A stretch of DNA of 64,000 nucleotides from Clostridiaceae bacterium AF10-41 (GCA_027686065.1 JAQCTH010000002.1:62001-126000), one strand, 5' to 3'. Positions 46,395 through 57,164 are shown, numbered from the stretch's first letter. The notes: generated by a model from the letters alone, not told the origin. Translations and numbers: made by a program.

Positions 46395-47318
46395 TTATTT
46401 AAAAGTTTTCCCTTGCCAAATATCATTATCTTCTAATGCTTTATCTATAGCATTTAATACTTCCCACTTTTTCAAACTCCACATAGGACCTATTAATAAT
46501 TCTCTTGGGGCATCTCCTGTTAGCCTATGAACAACCATTTCTTCTGGCAACATAGAGACTCCTTCACATATTAAATCTATATATTCTTCTTGGCTTAGCA
46601 GTTTTAATTCTCCGCTTTCATACTGTTTAACCATCTTTGTCCCCTCCATTAAATGAAGTAAATGAAATTTTATGCCTTTAGCTCCTGAATGTGCTATATA
46701 ATCAACAGTCTTTAGCATATCTTCCTTTGTTTCTCCTGGTAATCCAAAAATAGTATGAGCCACAACTTCGATATTTCTTTCTAATAGTCTCTTTAAAGTA
46801 TTATCAAAGACTTCAAAATCATACCCTCTATTAAAGTTCATAGCTGTTTCATCATTTATAGTTTGTAATCCTAACTCTACAATTAAATAAGTTTTTTTAT
46901 TTAGCTCTGTTAAGAACTCCAAAACATCATTATCAATGCAATCTGGTCTTGTCGCTATTGATATTGCTACCACATTTTTTTGCTTTAAAGCTTCCTCATA
47001 CTTTTCTCTAAGTTCTTCTACTGGAGCATAAGTATTTGTGTAAGCTTGAAAATATGCAATTAATTTTCCATCCTTCCACTTTTTCTCCATCATATCTTTT
47101 CTATCTTCAAACTGCTTTGTTATTGATAAAATTCTACTTCCTGCAAAATCTCCTGATCCCCTAGCACTGCAAAAAGTGCATCCCCCTGTAGCAACCTTCC
47201 CATCTCTATTAGGACATGTAAACCCTCCATCTAGAGATATTTTATATACTTTTTCATTAAATTTATTTCTAAGATAATAGTTTAAACTATGATATCTCTT
47301 ACCATTCCATTCTTTCAT
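46395..47318 (-). CDS. TIGR01212 family radical SAM protein
   Basis: A 307-residue radical SAM enzyme of the YtqA/YhcC type. The cluster cysteines are widely spaced, in CPNRDGKVATGGCTFC, a hallmark of this family. Further motifs: ELGLQTINDETAMNFNRGY and HTIFGLPGETKEDM. YtqA homologues have been linked to tRNA modification, but the product here is not established. AGGAGG-type site precedes the ATG. Confidence 0.9.
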   Translation of the reverse strand: MKEWNGKRYHSLNYYLRNKFNEKVYKISLDGGFTCPNRDGKVATGGCTFCSARGSGDFAGSRILSITKQFEDRKDMMEKKWKDGKLIAYFQAYTNTYAPVEELREKYEEALKQKNVVAISIATRPDCIDNDVLEFLTELNKKTYLIVELGLQTINDETAMNFNRGYDFEVFDNTLKRLLERNIEVVAHTIFGLPGETKEDMLKTVDYIAHSGAKGIKFHLLHLMEGTKMVKQYESGELKLLSQEEYIDLICEGVSMLPEEMVVHRLTGDAPRELLIGPMWSLKKWEVLNAIDKALEDNDIWQGKTFK

Positions 47319-47336
47319 AAGTTCCTCCTAAAAAGT

Positions 47337-47368
47337 AAAAGTACACCTTTATTTTAAGTTGTACTTTT
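47337..47368 (-). terminator. Terminator after the lipoprotein gene
   Basis: AAAAGTACA/TGTACTTTT with a 14-nt loop. Confidence 0.65.
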
Positions 47369-47401
47369 ATTCTACTACAATATTTTTATATGTTAAGTCT
47401 T

Positions 47402-48511
47402 TTATGGATTAAATATTTTTTCAATTTCTTCCTCTTCCATACTCACTTTATAATTACCTATAACTTCTTTGTTTATATTATTTAATTTAGTCTTTCCTGT
47501 TACTTCAATAGTAATTGTATTTTTATCAAATTCTTTTAATGCTATATTATACTTATCTTCTGGAAACATCTCATTAAATTTTAGCTTAATAAGATCCCCT
47601 TTTGCTGTGCTATATATATTCATTCTGTTTAATGAATTAGAATTTAAATAACTTACTATTAAATATTCTTCTTCCTTTGAAAAAACCAAGTCTTGTAACT
47701 TTATGTTGTCTAAAATATCTAATGATATTACTTTTTTGGCTATAGGCTTATCTAATACTTCCTCTAAATTAGTACTTCCTGTAATACCTTTATCTGCCGA
47801 TCCACCTGCTTCCTCTGATTGTGCTTGGGCTTGTGCTTCTTTACTTTCTTCCATATATGCGATTGATATAAATGATTTATTATTCCCGATTGTTGAAATT
47901 GCTACTTTTTGACCTCTATATCCTATTGATATTGGTCCAAAGCTTTCGTTTGGTGTTTGTTCCTTATATAGCATTACTTTATTTTCACTTAAATAAATAT
48001 CTCTCGGTAAGTTGTTTAATGTTAATATTAAATCACTTTTTCCCCCATCCTCTCCAATAACTCTTAATGATTTATCTCTAACAAAAACTTGTTTTTTATT
48101 TATAGATTTAATTTCATCTATTTTGTATTCATCTCCAAGCTTAACTACCTTTATTGCATAATTATCTAAATCACATCTTGATTCTGACTCCGAATTTCTA
48201 ACTACATTAAATAATATATATGCAGATCCTGAGGATTCTATTAAATTATCAGGTGCATAAGATATTATTCTTGTTCCTCCCATAGATATTTCTTTATTTT
48301 TACTTATAAGTTGAGCTGTGCATAAATTATTTGCTTCTTCAATATTATTCTCTTTTACATAATTTAAATAATCCTTTGCTACTTCTGATGCTGCTTTAGG
48401 GTTAAATAAATCTATGTTAGCCTCTTCATTAATTTCTTTTTTAGAACATGATAATAAAAAAAGATTCATAATTACTAATAAATAACACATTATTATTTTT
48501 CTATTCTTCAC
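47402..48511 (-). CDS. Predicted lipoprotein of unknown function
   Basis: A 369-residue protein with a lipoprotein signal (LFLLSC at ~17-22). Residues ~35-120 look like a SnoaL/NTF2-style domain found in clostridial lipoproteins (ASEVAKDYLNYVKENNIEEA). Residues ~125-340 are beta-rich, with a Gln/Ala/Glu low-complexity stretch (EAQAQAQSEEAGGSA), which suggests a propeller or sensor part. No functional assignment. Single-gene unit on the minus strand. Confidence 0.7.
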   Translation of the reverse strand: MKNRKIIMCYLLVIMNLFLLSCSKKEINEEANIDLFNPKAASEVAKDYLNYVKENNIEEANNLCTAQLISKNKEISMGGTRIISYAPDNLIESSGSAYILFNVVRNSESESRCDLDNYAIKVVKLGDEYKIDEIKSINKKQVFVRDKSLRVIGEDGGKSDLILTLNNLPRDIYLSENKVMLYKEQTPNESFGPISIGYRGQKVAISTIGNNKSFISIAYMEESKEAQAQAQSEEAGGSADKGITGSTNLEEVLDKPIAKKVISLDILDNIKLQDLVFSKEEEYLIVSYLNSNSLNRMNIYSTAKGDLIKLKFNEMFPEDKYNIALKEFDKNTITIEVTGKTKLNNINKEVIGNYKVSMEEEEIEKIFNP

Positions 48512-48643
48512 TTATAATACCTCCTTACATATTGTCCTTAAACTTATTTTCCCTAAGAATATATACCTTATTCATTTTTGAAGAATAAAAGTAACTCAAT
48601 ACATATATATTTGTTAATAGATAGAAATTAGGGGGATATATAA

Positions 48644-49702
48644 ATGAAACGGGAACTTTCTAAAATTTTTCAAATAGCTGTTGTTTTTATAGGAACAATA
48701 GTTGGTGCTGGACTTGCTTCTGGACAAGAGATTAAGGAGTTTTTTACTTCATATGGAATATCTAGTTTTGTAGGAATTATAGCTTGTGGCATATTTTATG
48801 TAATCATGGGTACTATGGTTTCCAAAATAAGTATTAAGTATAAGTTAAACTCTTATGGAGATGTAATTAAAGTAGTTAGCCCAAATCTTCTTGGTAAAAT
48901 AACTGGTGTTATCACTACTCTTTATCTCATTTCTAGTGCATCAATTATTTTAGCTGGTAGCGGAGCTTTAATAAATCAATTTTTTGGAATACCTAAGATA
49001 ATCGGTTCTCTTATAATGATAGCCTTAGCTATATTTTTCCTTTTAAGAGATACTGATGGATTAATAGAGATAAATTCCTTTATTGTTCCAACTTTGGTAA
49101 TAACTATCACTACAATAACCATACTATATTTTATGTTTTGCAAAGATATGATTTCATTAGAATTTTTGACTAAGTTTGAGCCTAAAAAAACAGGGATAAC
49201 CTTATCTACTATTTTATACTCAGGTTATAATACACTTTGTTGTTTAGGAGTCTTAGTTCCTTTAAGTAATCAAGTTAGAAAGCCTAAAACCATGTTCTAT
49301 GGAATAGCTTTAGGAGCTTTAGGTTTAGCTGCTTTAAGCTTTGCAATAAACTTCTTGCTAATGATAAATCAACCATATATACATCAATATGAAGTACCTT
49401 TGTTATTTGTGGCTCAGCGTTTTGGAAACATAATTCAAGCATTGTTACTAGTTGTAATTTGGTTGGAAATGTTTTCGACTGAAGTTTCTGATGTTTACTC
49501 TATAAGTAAGACATTAGATAATACTTTAAACATAGACTTTAAGAAAGCAATTTTCTTAGTTATAATTATTGCTCTTCCTATATCAAGAATTGGATTTTCT
49601 AAGTTAATAGGATCTCTATATCCTTTTTTTGGATTACTTAGTTTAGTATTTATAATCCAAACTATTTATTTTTATTTTAAACATAAACATGAGTTAAATT
49701 AA
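48644..49702 (+). CDS. YkvI family membrane transporter
   Basis: A 352-residue protein with ~10 membrane helices. The first helix contains GTIVGAGLASGQEI, the unwound-helix signature of the YkvI branch of the LeuT/APC superfamily. It probably moves an amino acid or similar solute with cations; substrate not deducible. AGGGGG site upstream; a terminator follows. Confidence 0.88.
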   Translation: MKRELSKIFQIAVVFIGTIVGAGLASGQEIKEFFTSYGISSFVGIIACGIFYVIMGTMVSKISIKYKLNSYGDVIKVVSPNLLGKITGVITTLYLISSASIILAGSGALINQFFGIPKIIGSLIMIALAIFFLLRDTDGLIEINSFIVPTLVITITTITILYFMFCKDMISLEFLTKFEPKKTGITLSTILYSGYNTLCCLGVLVPLSNQVRKPKTMFYGIALGALGLAALSFAINFLLMINQPYIHQYEVPLLFVAQRFGNIIQALLLVVIWLEMFSTEVSDVYSISKTLDNTLNIDFKKAIFLVIIIALPISRIGFSKLIGSLYPFFGLLSLVFIIQTIYFYFKHKHELN

Positions 49703-49721
49703 AAGTCCTAAATAATAAAAC

Positions 49722-49775
49722 AAAAAAATTACACCTAAGTTCCAATTTTTTGGACCCCTGAGGTGTAATTTTTTC
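49722..49775. terminator. Bidirectional terminator between ykvI-like and H-NOX genes
   Basis: AAAAAAATTACACCT/AGGTGTAATTTTTT with an inner TCCAA/TTGGA stem. Confidence 0.85.
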
Positions 49776-49778
49776 CAA

Positions 49779-51554
49779 TTATATTTCTATATCATTTGCA
49801 AAGTTGTCTCCAACATCCTTAACCTTTTGAAGTGTTTCAATCATATCTTGAATATTATTGGTAAATTCTTCTATATTCCTGTTAACTTCTTGTGATGATG
49901 ATGCATTCTCTGTTGCAATTGCTGCCAATGAATCAATAGTTTTAAACATTTCTTCTACAGACTCCACTTCACTATTTAATTGAGTTATTGATTTATTAGT
50001 TTCATCTGATACAACTTTAATTAGGTCATTGGCTTCTGAACTTATTTTTCTTACATTTTCTAAGTTAGTAGTTTCTAATTCTAATACGCTATATTGACTT
50101 TCTATGCTACCTACTAATGAATTTATTTCATCTGCAAAATATAATAAATTACTATTAATATCCTTTACCGCTTGTTGAGATTGCTCAGCAAGTTTTCTAA
50201 CCTCTTCTGCAACTACAGCAAAGCCTCTACCTTGTTCGCCTGCTCTTGCTGCTTCTATTGAAGCATTTAATGCTAAAAGATTTGTTTGTGCTGCGATTCC
50301 TGAAACTAATGATACTATATTAGTTATATCCTCAGTTTTATTTTTAAGATTTTTACCTTTTTCTTTTACATTCATAAATGATTTTAAGGATTCCTTTATA
50401 GCTTCACTTGACTTATCTACATTAATATGACTTTGATTTATCTTTTCTACTGATTTATCTAGCTCTACTTTATTTTTATTTTCAGATTGTACAAGTTCTT
50501 TTAAAGCTACCATATTTTCATTGGTTTGTTTCACAAGAGTTTCAGTGCTTATTTCTTGTTGAGTAGCTAATTGTGAAACCTGTTCGGAGTACTCTGCTAT
50601 TTCTCTAGTTGCTTCCTTCATTTTTTCTGTAGTATTGTACATATTGTTAGTAAATACTGACAACTCATTTATTGCAAGATTAGCAGATGTTGAATCCTTA
50701 CCTATGCTATCTTTTAATTTTGATATTCCTAAATATATTTTTTCAAGCTTATCATTAGTTTTAATGCTTCTATCAATATCTTCAAAATTTCTATTTTCTA
50801 TATTTTCTATTATGTCATTTAAAGGCTTCACTGTCATATATGATACAATAGCTGAAATGACTCCTGATATGCCCCCAATTAATAGACCCTTAGCCAATCC
50901 TGAAAGCGCTATACCAACACAAGTCATAATTATAAATATAGGCATAGTCATCTTTAACTCTAAGCTTTTTAAGCCTATACTTGATAAAGCTTTACTAAAA
51001 TTATACTTTTTACTATGTTGAATAGTATTTTCAAATTTTATGTGTACTTTAAGTTCTCCCTTTTCTCTCTCTATCTCTTTTACTTCGATTTTTTCACCAA
51101 AATATTTAGCACTTCCATGTAATAACCCTAAAAAATAATCAAATAGTTCTCTATCTGATCTATATGTAAAATATATGCTATCATTTGTTACCGGTTCCAA
51201 TACCATTTTAGGTGGTTTTGCTCCCTTTATCTTCTTCATTATTATTGCATGTATAAAGTTAAGGGAATTTAAAAATTTATATAAATTTACCCTTTTAAAG
51301 AATACAGGATAGTCCTCTAAAAACTTATTTAAATTATTTTCCCCAATAATTTGCCATAATTTATTTATTGGAGTATCTACATTATTAGCTATAATTTCTA
51401 TAAGTTTAAATATTTTAGTATCATCTACATCTTCTAAAGGTGTAAATACTATATCTTCCGACCAATCTACAGATTTTAAACTTTTATTTATAATATCATT
51501 TCCATACAAATCTCTACATGTTCTTATCCATGTAGAAACAACTGTGCCTTTCAT
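49779..51554 (-). CDS. H-NOX (heme gas-sensor) methyl-accepting chemotaxis protein
   Basis: A 591-residue fusion. Residues 1-~185 are a heme-binding H-NOX domain with proximal His102 and the heme-carboxylate motif Y131-S133-R135. Distal W9, N74 and Y140 are all present, as in the oxygen-binding H-NOX of Thermoanaerobacter tengcongensis, to which this N-terminus is visibly close ([20 protein letters not shown]). Two membrane helices (~200-245) are followed by a HAMP-like linker and a chemoreceptor signalling hairpin ([20 protein letters not shown]). It should sense O2 or NO and bias motility. Confidence 0.95.
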   Translation of the reverse strand: MKGTVVSTWIRTCRDLYGNDIINKSLKSVDWSEDIVFTPLEDVDDTKIFKLIEIIANNVDTPINKLWQIIGENNLNKFLEDYPVFFKRVNLYKFLNSLNFIHAIIMKKIKGAKPPKMVLEPVTNDSIYFTYRSDRELFDYFLGLLHGSAKYFGEKIEVKEIEREKGELKVHIKFENTIQHSKKYNFSKALSSIGLKSLELKMTMPIFIIMTCVGIALSGLAKGLLIGGISGVISAIVSYMTVKPLNDIIENIENRNFEDIDRSIKTNDKLEKIYLGISKLKDSIGKDSTSANLAINELSVFTNNMYNTTEKMKEATREIAEYSEQVSQLATQQEISTETLVKQTNENMVALKELVQSENKNKVELDKSVEKINQSHINVDKSSEAIKESLKSFMNVKEKGKNLKNKTEDITNIVSLVSGIAAQTNLLALNASIEAARAGEQGRGFAVVAEEVRKLAEQSQQAVKDINSNLLYFADEINSLVGSIESQYSVLELETTNLENVRKISSEANDLIKVVSDETNKSITQLNSEVESVEEMFKTIDSLAAIATENASSSQEVNRNIEEFTNNIQDMIETLQKVKDVGDNFANDIEI

Positions 51555-51725
51555 AACCTACCTCCCTAATTTTATTTAATTTATAATAACACCGTTAAGA
51601 TTATCACATATTTATATCTATTATACCTCTATTATAATAAAAAAAGAAGTACTGTCGAAGGATGTATATTTTTTTTATAAATACCTATTCATGATAAAAA
51701 ATTAATAATACAAGATGGAAACTTA

Positions 51726-51755
51726 ACAAAAAAACTCCCGTAGGAGTTTTAAAAA
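51726..51755 (-). terminator. Terminator after sleC
   Basis: AAAACTCC/GGAGTTTT with a TACG loop, followed by T-run on the minus strand. Confidence 0.85.
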
Positions 51756-51787
51756 TCAAATCATTTTTAATTGTTAATTTGTTTATG

Positions 51788-53275
51788 CTATACCATATCA
51801 TCTATATAATTAAATTTAGGAACTGTTGAATCATAATAGTTATCAAAAGACCTAGGAGGTATAAATATTCTTTGAACATTTCTAGCACTACTTCTTAATT
51901 CTGCTATTCTTGTTACACCTACATAAATATCTGATATTTTATACCAAGTTGCATAATCTACTATTCCTGTTTTTGGTAAATTAAATACTCCTTGGAATAC
52001 TCTTACCGCCTCAGCAGTTTTAGCGCCATATATACCATCTTGAGCTACTTTAGGAATTAATGGATAGTTTTGTGATATTCTATTTAAAAATTCTTGTACT
52101 GTTCTAACTTCTTGTCCTGAAGAACCTACTATTAAATTATATCCTGGATATGATTTAGGAATACCTTTAACTTGCTCTGCAGTTACTAATTCTATATCAC
52201 TTCCATAAAAACTTGTTAATATATCATAAGGACCTTTCCCTTGATCTCCTAAGTATTTGCTTCCCCATTGAGTCATCCATCCTGGACAAGATACATTCTT
52301 TCCATCACAATATTGAGCTAATAGAGGTTGCTTCCGCCCTATTCTTCTTATATAAGTCGCGAAAATATCATCCACTACTCTACTAATACTTTCAAATATG
52401 TTTCTTCCATAAGTAAATGCATGATCGTATGCTGTTGAATTTGTAATATCAAAGTTCTTTCCCTTACCCCTATACCATTCCGTATATATTCTATTTAAGG
52501 TAAAAGAAATTATAGCATATATATTTGATCTTATTGTATTTTCTGACCATGTTGAATATATTTCACAAGATGCTACATTTTTTATATAGTCTTTATATAA
52601 AACTCTATAATTTGGTGCTGATGTATTATTAGGCCCTCCTGCATGAACCACTATAAATTCAGGTACAACTGGTGTTTGTAAAACTACTCCACTTGTTGGA
52701 GGTGGTAATGGTTTATCCTCTTCTTCTGGAATCTTCTCAGGATAATTTCCATTTAATACATTTGGTCCTATATTTATAATTTCGTTTATATTTGCTACAT
52801 TTCCTCCGGTAGCTCCAGTTATCCCATTTAAATCAGTGATACCATTTAAGCCAGTAACTCCATTTGAGCCATCTGTTGCACTTAAGATTGTTGGAGGGAT
52901 GGCTGTATTAGGTGGAATATTTATCGTTTCCGTTCTATAAGCTCTATTCAAAGATTCTATAAGATTACACTCTTGTATTGCTAATTCTTCCGGGAAAACT
53001 TGGCATCTATTTATTAATATACTTTGGAATCCATCTTTTTCTACTCTTATGTCATACATACTATAAGGTACTTGTCCTGTTGGCTGCTGTGAATATTCTA
53101 GTGGAGGAGCATCTAATTCTACTATTTCAGATTCTCCCATAGAGTTAGTTGATAAAACTATATCATTTGTACTTTCGCCTCCAATTGACGGTCTTATAAC
53201 TATTCTCGTATCATCAACGGGTATATAACTTTCCTTAACAAAACATTGTACCTTTAATCTACCCTTTTCTGCCAT
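51788..53275 (-). CDS. sleC: Spore cortex-lytic enzyme SleC
   Basis: A 495-residue germination-specific cortex hydrolase made as a zymogen and activated by Csp proteases. Residues 1-~120 form the pre/pro domain. Residues ~195-370 form the SpoIID/LytB-like catalytic region (IIVVHAGGPN-type start, then SCEIYSTWSENTIRSNIYAI and CPGWMTQWGS). Residues ~385-455 form a peptidoglycan-binding domain (GSSGQEVRTVQEFLNRISQ). A short collagen-like Gly-X-Thr/Asn segment at ~139-159 is unusual. It lies 62 nt after the csp gene with its own ribosome site. Confidence 0.93.
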   Translation of the reverse strand: MAEKGRLKVQCFVKESYIPVDDTRIVIRPSIGGESTNDIVLSTNSMGESEIVELDAPPLEYSQQPTGQVPYSMYDIRVEKDGFQSILINRCQVFPEELAIQECNLIESLNRAYRTETINIPPNTAIPPTILSATDGSNGVTGLNGITDLNGITGATGGNVANINEIINIGPNVLNGNYPEKIPEEEDKPLPPPTSGVVLQTPVVPEFIVVHAGGPNNTSAPNYRVLYKDYIKNVASCEIYSTWSENTIRSNIYAIISFTLNRIYTEWYRGKGKNFDITNSTAYDHAFTYGRNIFESISRVVDDIFATYIRRIGRKQPLLAQYCDGKNVSCPGWMTQWGSKYLGDQGKGPYDILTSFYGSDIELVTAEQVKGIPKSYPGYNLIVGSSGQEVRTVQEFLNRISQNYPLIPKVAQDGIYGAKTAEAVRVFQGVFNLPKTGIVDYATWYKISDIYVGVTRIAELRSSARNVQRIFIPPRSFDNYYDSTVPKFNYIDDMV

Positions 53276-53337
53276 ATATTACTCCTTTAATATTTTTCCT
53301 CTAATTAATATATGCTTTTATAGTTAAAATAGTTCTA

Positions 53338-56300
53338 TTATATTTCTTCAGGCTTACTTACAAAAAAATCATTATCCTCATAGTCATCATTTGATCTTGT
53401 TTGATCAACTCCACCAGTTAAATTTTCCCTTATAGCATCAAATACTCCTTTCATGTTAATTGTTCCATATCCCCACTGCTCATTTGGATATATATCTCCA
53501 ACTCTCATACTAGTTCCTCTTATTAAATAAGTTCTTATTTCCGTTGCATATAAACTCGGATCATTACCATTAACTATTCCCCATTGCATTAAAAGTGCAC
53601 AACATCCTGCTGTAATGGAGGTCCCCACAGATGAGCCACTAACTATCCTAGTTCCTCCGCCTGGTGTTGTAACTATTGCATTTATTCCTCCTGCTGCAAT
53701 ATCTGGCTTTATTCTCCCATCTCTTGTGAATCCTCTACCAGATTGTCCTATAGTAGCATTGTTGTTTTGATTATAAAATGCTGCTGCTATTACACTTCTT
53801 GCTGTTGCAGGAATTGTTAGTGTCGTATATTGACTTGGACTTAAGAACTTGGTATCTGGATCAAGTAAACTTCTTTGTGGTAGCCAACTCCAGTATCGTC
53901 CATCCACTACATAATCTCCATATAATCTAAATTGCCATATTCCCTCTCTTAACCCTTTCGCTTCTATACTTATTATCTGGTCTCCTGTAAAAAGATCTGG
54001 ATATATATATGAAATTCTCATTCTTGTTCCTTCATAAATAAAATTTACCTTTTCAACTTTATTTAGTCTTACTGGTATTCTTTCAACGACTTCTCCAGAG
54101 GGCGATACTACTCCTATTGAAACCTTATCAGGTTGTTGAATATATATTTGAAAATTTAAATCTCTTTGTCCCTTTCCAATTCTGATTTCTAAAGTTCTTA
54201 TTTGCCCTGGTCTATCAAACCTTCCTTCTGTATGTGTGTCTGTATCACCTTCATTTCCAGTACCCGTAACACATACTACTCCTAGTTGAATACTTATTTG
54301 TGATATATATGCCTCAACTACATTGGTCCCATCATGTGATCCTATATTGCTTCCTACAGGGAGACATATAACCATAGGCTTTCCTAAGTCACTTGCTAAC
54401 ATATTCAAATACCGTATTGCTAAAGATAGTTCTATACTTGTATATCTTCCACTTCCTGGTGTACTAACACCTGCATAATCTAATATCACACTTGGAGCTT
54501 GTTTCAATTTAACTATTGCAAACTCACAATCTGGAGCTATTCCCATAACTTCTGGATTTATTCCTCTAGCACCAACTAAACTTGCCACCATTGTCCCATG
54601 TCCTATATCATCTTTAGTTCTAACTATTGCATATGGATCTTCTCCTCTTTTATTAGCCTGTATAGCTTGGTTTATTTGATCACTATTATACTCTACGCCT
54701 AGCTTAACATCATATATTCTACTATTTCCTTCTATGCTTTGATCCCATATTCTTACTATTCTTGTAGTCTCGTCTTCTCTCATAAATTCACTATTTAAGT
54801 AATCTATTCCAGTATCTATAATTCCAACAATAACGCCTCTCCCATTTAGTTGTATAAATGGATTGTTATGAAATAACGGAGCCCCACTTGCTTCTACAGG
54901 TGAAGATTGCTCTAATGTATAAATTACAGGTATTTCTATTGAGATTACATCTTTAACATATGGCTCAAGTTCTAGTACTCTATTAAATGGTATAAAAGCG
55001 ATTCCAAAGTTATTATCTACTAACACAATTGATGCACCTGGTATATCATTTACTTTTAGCGCTTGCTCCCTAGAACTATATTCAATTAAAAAACCTACAA
55101 CCTCTGAGTAATTCTGATAATTTTGAAGTGCTTCACTTTGAAGATCCTTGTATATACTCATTTGTCTATACTTATTATTTTTGATATCCACTTCCTTTTC
55201 CTCCAATTTAATAAAAACGTTATTTTCCTCAGCCGTGATATCTTTATAATCAATTCTATTGCTATTACTTTGTATTTCTTTATTATCATATCTATAATTT
55301 TTACTATTTCTAGTGCCAATAAATCCTATATTATTTATTATGCTTTCTATGGCAGAACTTAGGCATACCTCTCCATACCCCCAACTAGGATCAGGATACT
55401 TAACATCTGTTCTAGGCCTTTTTGCAGATGTAACTAAATAGTATTTTAACCGCTCTCCATATAAGTACGGATCATTTCTTTTAACAACTCCCCACTCCAT
55501 CATTAATGCAGCTATTCCTGCTACATGCGGTGTTGCCATAGATGTTCCACTTTTGGTGTCAAAGGATCTATTGGGTGTAGCAGATGATATATTTTCTCCT
55601 GGTGCTACTAAATCCGGTCTTACTGTTTGAAATATGGCTGGTCTTCCTCTACCACTAAAGGATGATATATTGTTAGTAACATAGTTATAGCTCCCAACTG
55701 CAATTATATTACTAACGGTTGCTGGTATTCCAAGAGTGTTTAAAACTGTTGGTTGAAGAAATTTTGTATTAACATTCAACCCTTCTGAAATAGGCAACCA
55801 AATATCAAATAGTCCTGTATATTCATTTAATAATGATATCCTAACTTCCCATTGACCTGAAGATATATATTGTCCATTAGTAAGTAGTGAAATAGATATT
55901 TCCCCTATTAAATCAAATGGCTTAGGCCCTGTATAAAATATTTGATATCTATCTCGTCCGATCAATCCTTCGCTATATCCTTCACGTACTATTATGTCTC
56001 CACTAGTTGCCGCTGTAGGACTAATTATTCTTATTGCTATTTCTGATAAAACAGGTTTATATAAATTCAATATAACAGCCGCTTCATCTTCCGCTATATT
56101 TATAAGTACTCTCTTTTCTCCTGATAGATCTCCACCAATATGATGTGCCGCATCTCCTTCATTTCCTGCTGCAATAGCAATTGTAATTCTTTCTAAGGTA
56201 GCTATAGTTGATATATATTGTTCTAATAAGCTGCTCCCATTATGAGCCCCATCATTAGTACTTAAACTTATATTTACTACCAGAGGTTTAGCTAACTCCT

Positions 56301-57045
56301 TCCCCTTATCTACCAAAAATTTAAGTCCTCTCATTATGTTTGTACTAAGAGCATATTGCCCTCTAGTACACTTAACCATAGCAATAGAACTTTCTGGAGC
56401 TACTCCATAAAAAGCATTATTTATATTTCCACCTGCACAGGCTATACCAGCAACATGAGTTCCATGTTCTGTATTATCATATGAAGGTACAATTGTAAAA
56501 GGATCTTGATTCTGTAGTGCAGTATTTATGATTTCCCTATTATAAACTTTGCCATTATCACTTAAATCATATATATAATCTATTCTTGTAGTCCCATCCT
56601 GATTTCTAAACGCTGGATGAGTATAATCTATTCCTGAATCTATAAATCCAATTAAAACTCCTTCACCTCTAATGTTATATCCTTCTCTTGCTGTATTTAC
56701 GCAAGCAGCTCTATTACTCTGAGCATCTGTTGTATATAAACTCTTCGGTAATTCTATATATTGTATTGAGTCACTACTTGCTAATCTCCATAGATTCTCA
56801 GTTGGTATATTTACTATTCCAAATCCAAAACCTAAATTTTCGTAGGTTCCACCTAAACTCTGAACAATGCTCCTTACATTTTCATCACTATCTCCTGATA
56901 TTATAGTAACTTCTATTATATTTAATTGTGAGAATTTATCTCCATAACTTATTCCTAATTTACTCAATATGTTCTTAGGTACATTTTGTATTAATCCTAA
57001 TCCTGCATCTATTTTATTTGGATTTATGTTTTCTATAGTTATCAC
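53338..57045 (-). CDS. Tandem Csp-type subtilase (two fused S8 germination proteases)
   Basis: A 1235-residue protein with two prodomain-plus-subtilase units. Unit 1: D136 (GFIDSGID), H194 (EHGTHVAG), N295 (AAGNEG), S502 (SGTSMATPHVAG). Unit 2: D744 (GIIDTGID), H816 (GHGTMVAS), N931 (GTGNEG), S1139 (SGSSVGTSITAG). A charged linker (~570-645) joins them. Csp proteases cleave pro-SleC during germination. Fused CspBA in C. difficile has a dead second domain; here both triads look complete. It is followed directly by sleC. Confidence 0.92.
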   Translation of the reverse strand: MITIENINPNKIDAGLGLIQNVPKNILSKLGISYGDKFSQLNIIEVTIISGDSDENVRSIVQSLGGTYENLGFGFGIVNIPTENLWRLASSDSIQYIELPKSLYTTDAQSNRAACVNTAREGYNIRGEGVLIGFIDSGIDYTHPAFRNQDGTTRIDYIYDLSDNGKVYNREIINTALQNQDPFTIVPSYDNTEHGTHVAGIACAGGNINNAFYGVAPESSIAMVKCTRGQYALSTNIMRGLKFLVDKGKELAKPLVVNISLSTNDGAHNGSSLLEQYISTIATLERITIAIAAGNEGDAAHHIGGDLSGEKRVLINIAEDEAAVILNLYKPVLSEIAIRIISPTAATSGDIIVREGYSEGLIGRDRYQIFYTGPKPFDLIGEISISLLTNGQYISSGQWEVRISLLNEYTGLFDIWLPISEGLNVNTKFLQPTVLNTLGIPATVSNIIAVGSYNYVTNNISSFSGRGRPAIFQTVRPDLVAPGENISSATPNRSFDTKSGTSMATPHVAGIAALMMEWGVVKRNDPYLYGERLKYYLVTSAKRPRTDVKYPDPSWGYGEVCLSSAIESIINNIGFIGTRNSKNYRYDNKEIQSNSNRIDYKDITAEENNVFIKLEEKEVDIKNNKYRQMSIYKDLQSEALQNYQNYSEVVGFLIEYSSREQALKVNDIPGASIVLVDNNFGIAFIPFNRVLELEPYVKDVISIEIPVIYTLEQSSPVEASGAPLFHNNPFIQLNGRGVIVGIIDTGIDYLNSEFMREDETTRIVRIWDQSIEGNSRIYDVKLGVEYNSDQINQAIQANKRGEDPYAIVRTKDDIGHGTMVASLVGARGINPEVMGIAPDCEFAIVKLKQAPSVILDYAGVSTPGSGRYTSIELSLAIRYLNMLASDLGKPMVICLPVGSNIGSHDGTNVVEAYISQISIQLGVVCVTGTGNEGDTDTHTEGRFDRPGQIRTLEIRIGKGQRDLNFQIYIQQPDKVSIGVVSPSGEVVERIPVRLNKVEKVNFIYEGTRMRISYIYPDLFTGDQIISIEAKGLREGIWQFRLYGDYVVDGRYWSWLPQRSLLDPDTKFLSPSQYTTLTIPATARSVIAAAFYNQNNNATIGQSGRGFTRDGRIKPDIAAGGINAIVTTPGGGTRIVSGSSVGTSITAGCCALLMQWGIVNGNDPSLYATEIRTYLIRGTSMRVGDIYPNEQWGYGTINMKGVFDAIRENLTGGVDQTRSNDDYEDNDFFVSKPEEI

Positions 57046-57164
57046 CTCTACAACTTGTTTATAATAATATATGTAATTATTATAAAAGTGAGAATTTAAT
57101 TTATAAATTTGTTTCGCCGCTGATATTTTGCTTTACAATTTAAAATATATTTTTCTAAATATCA

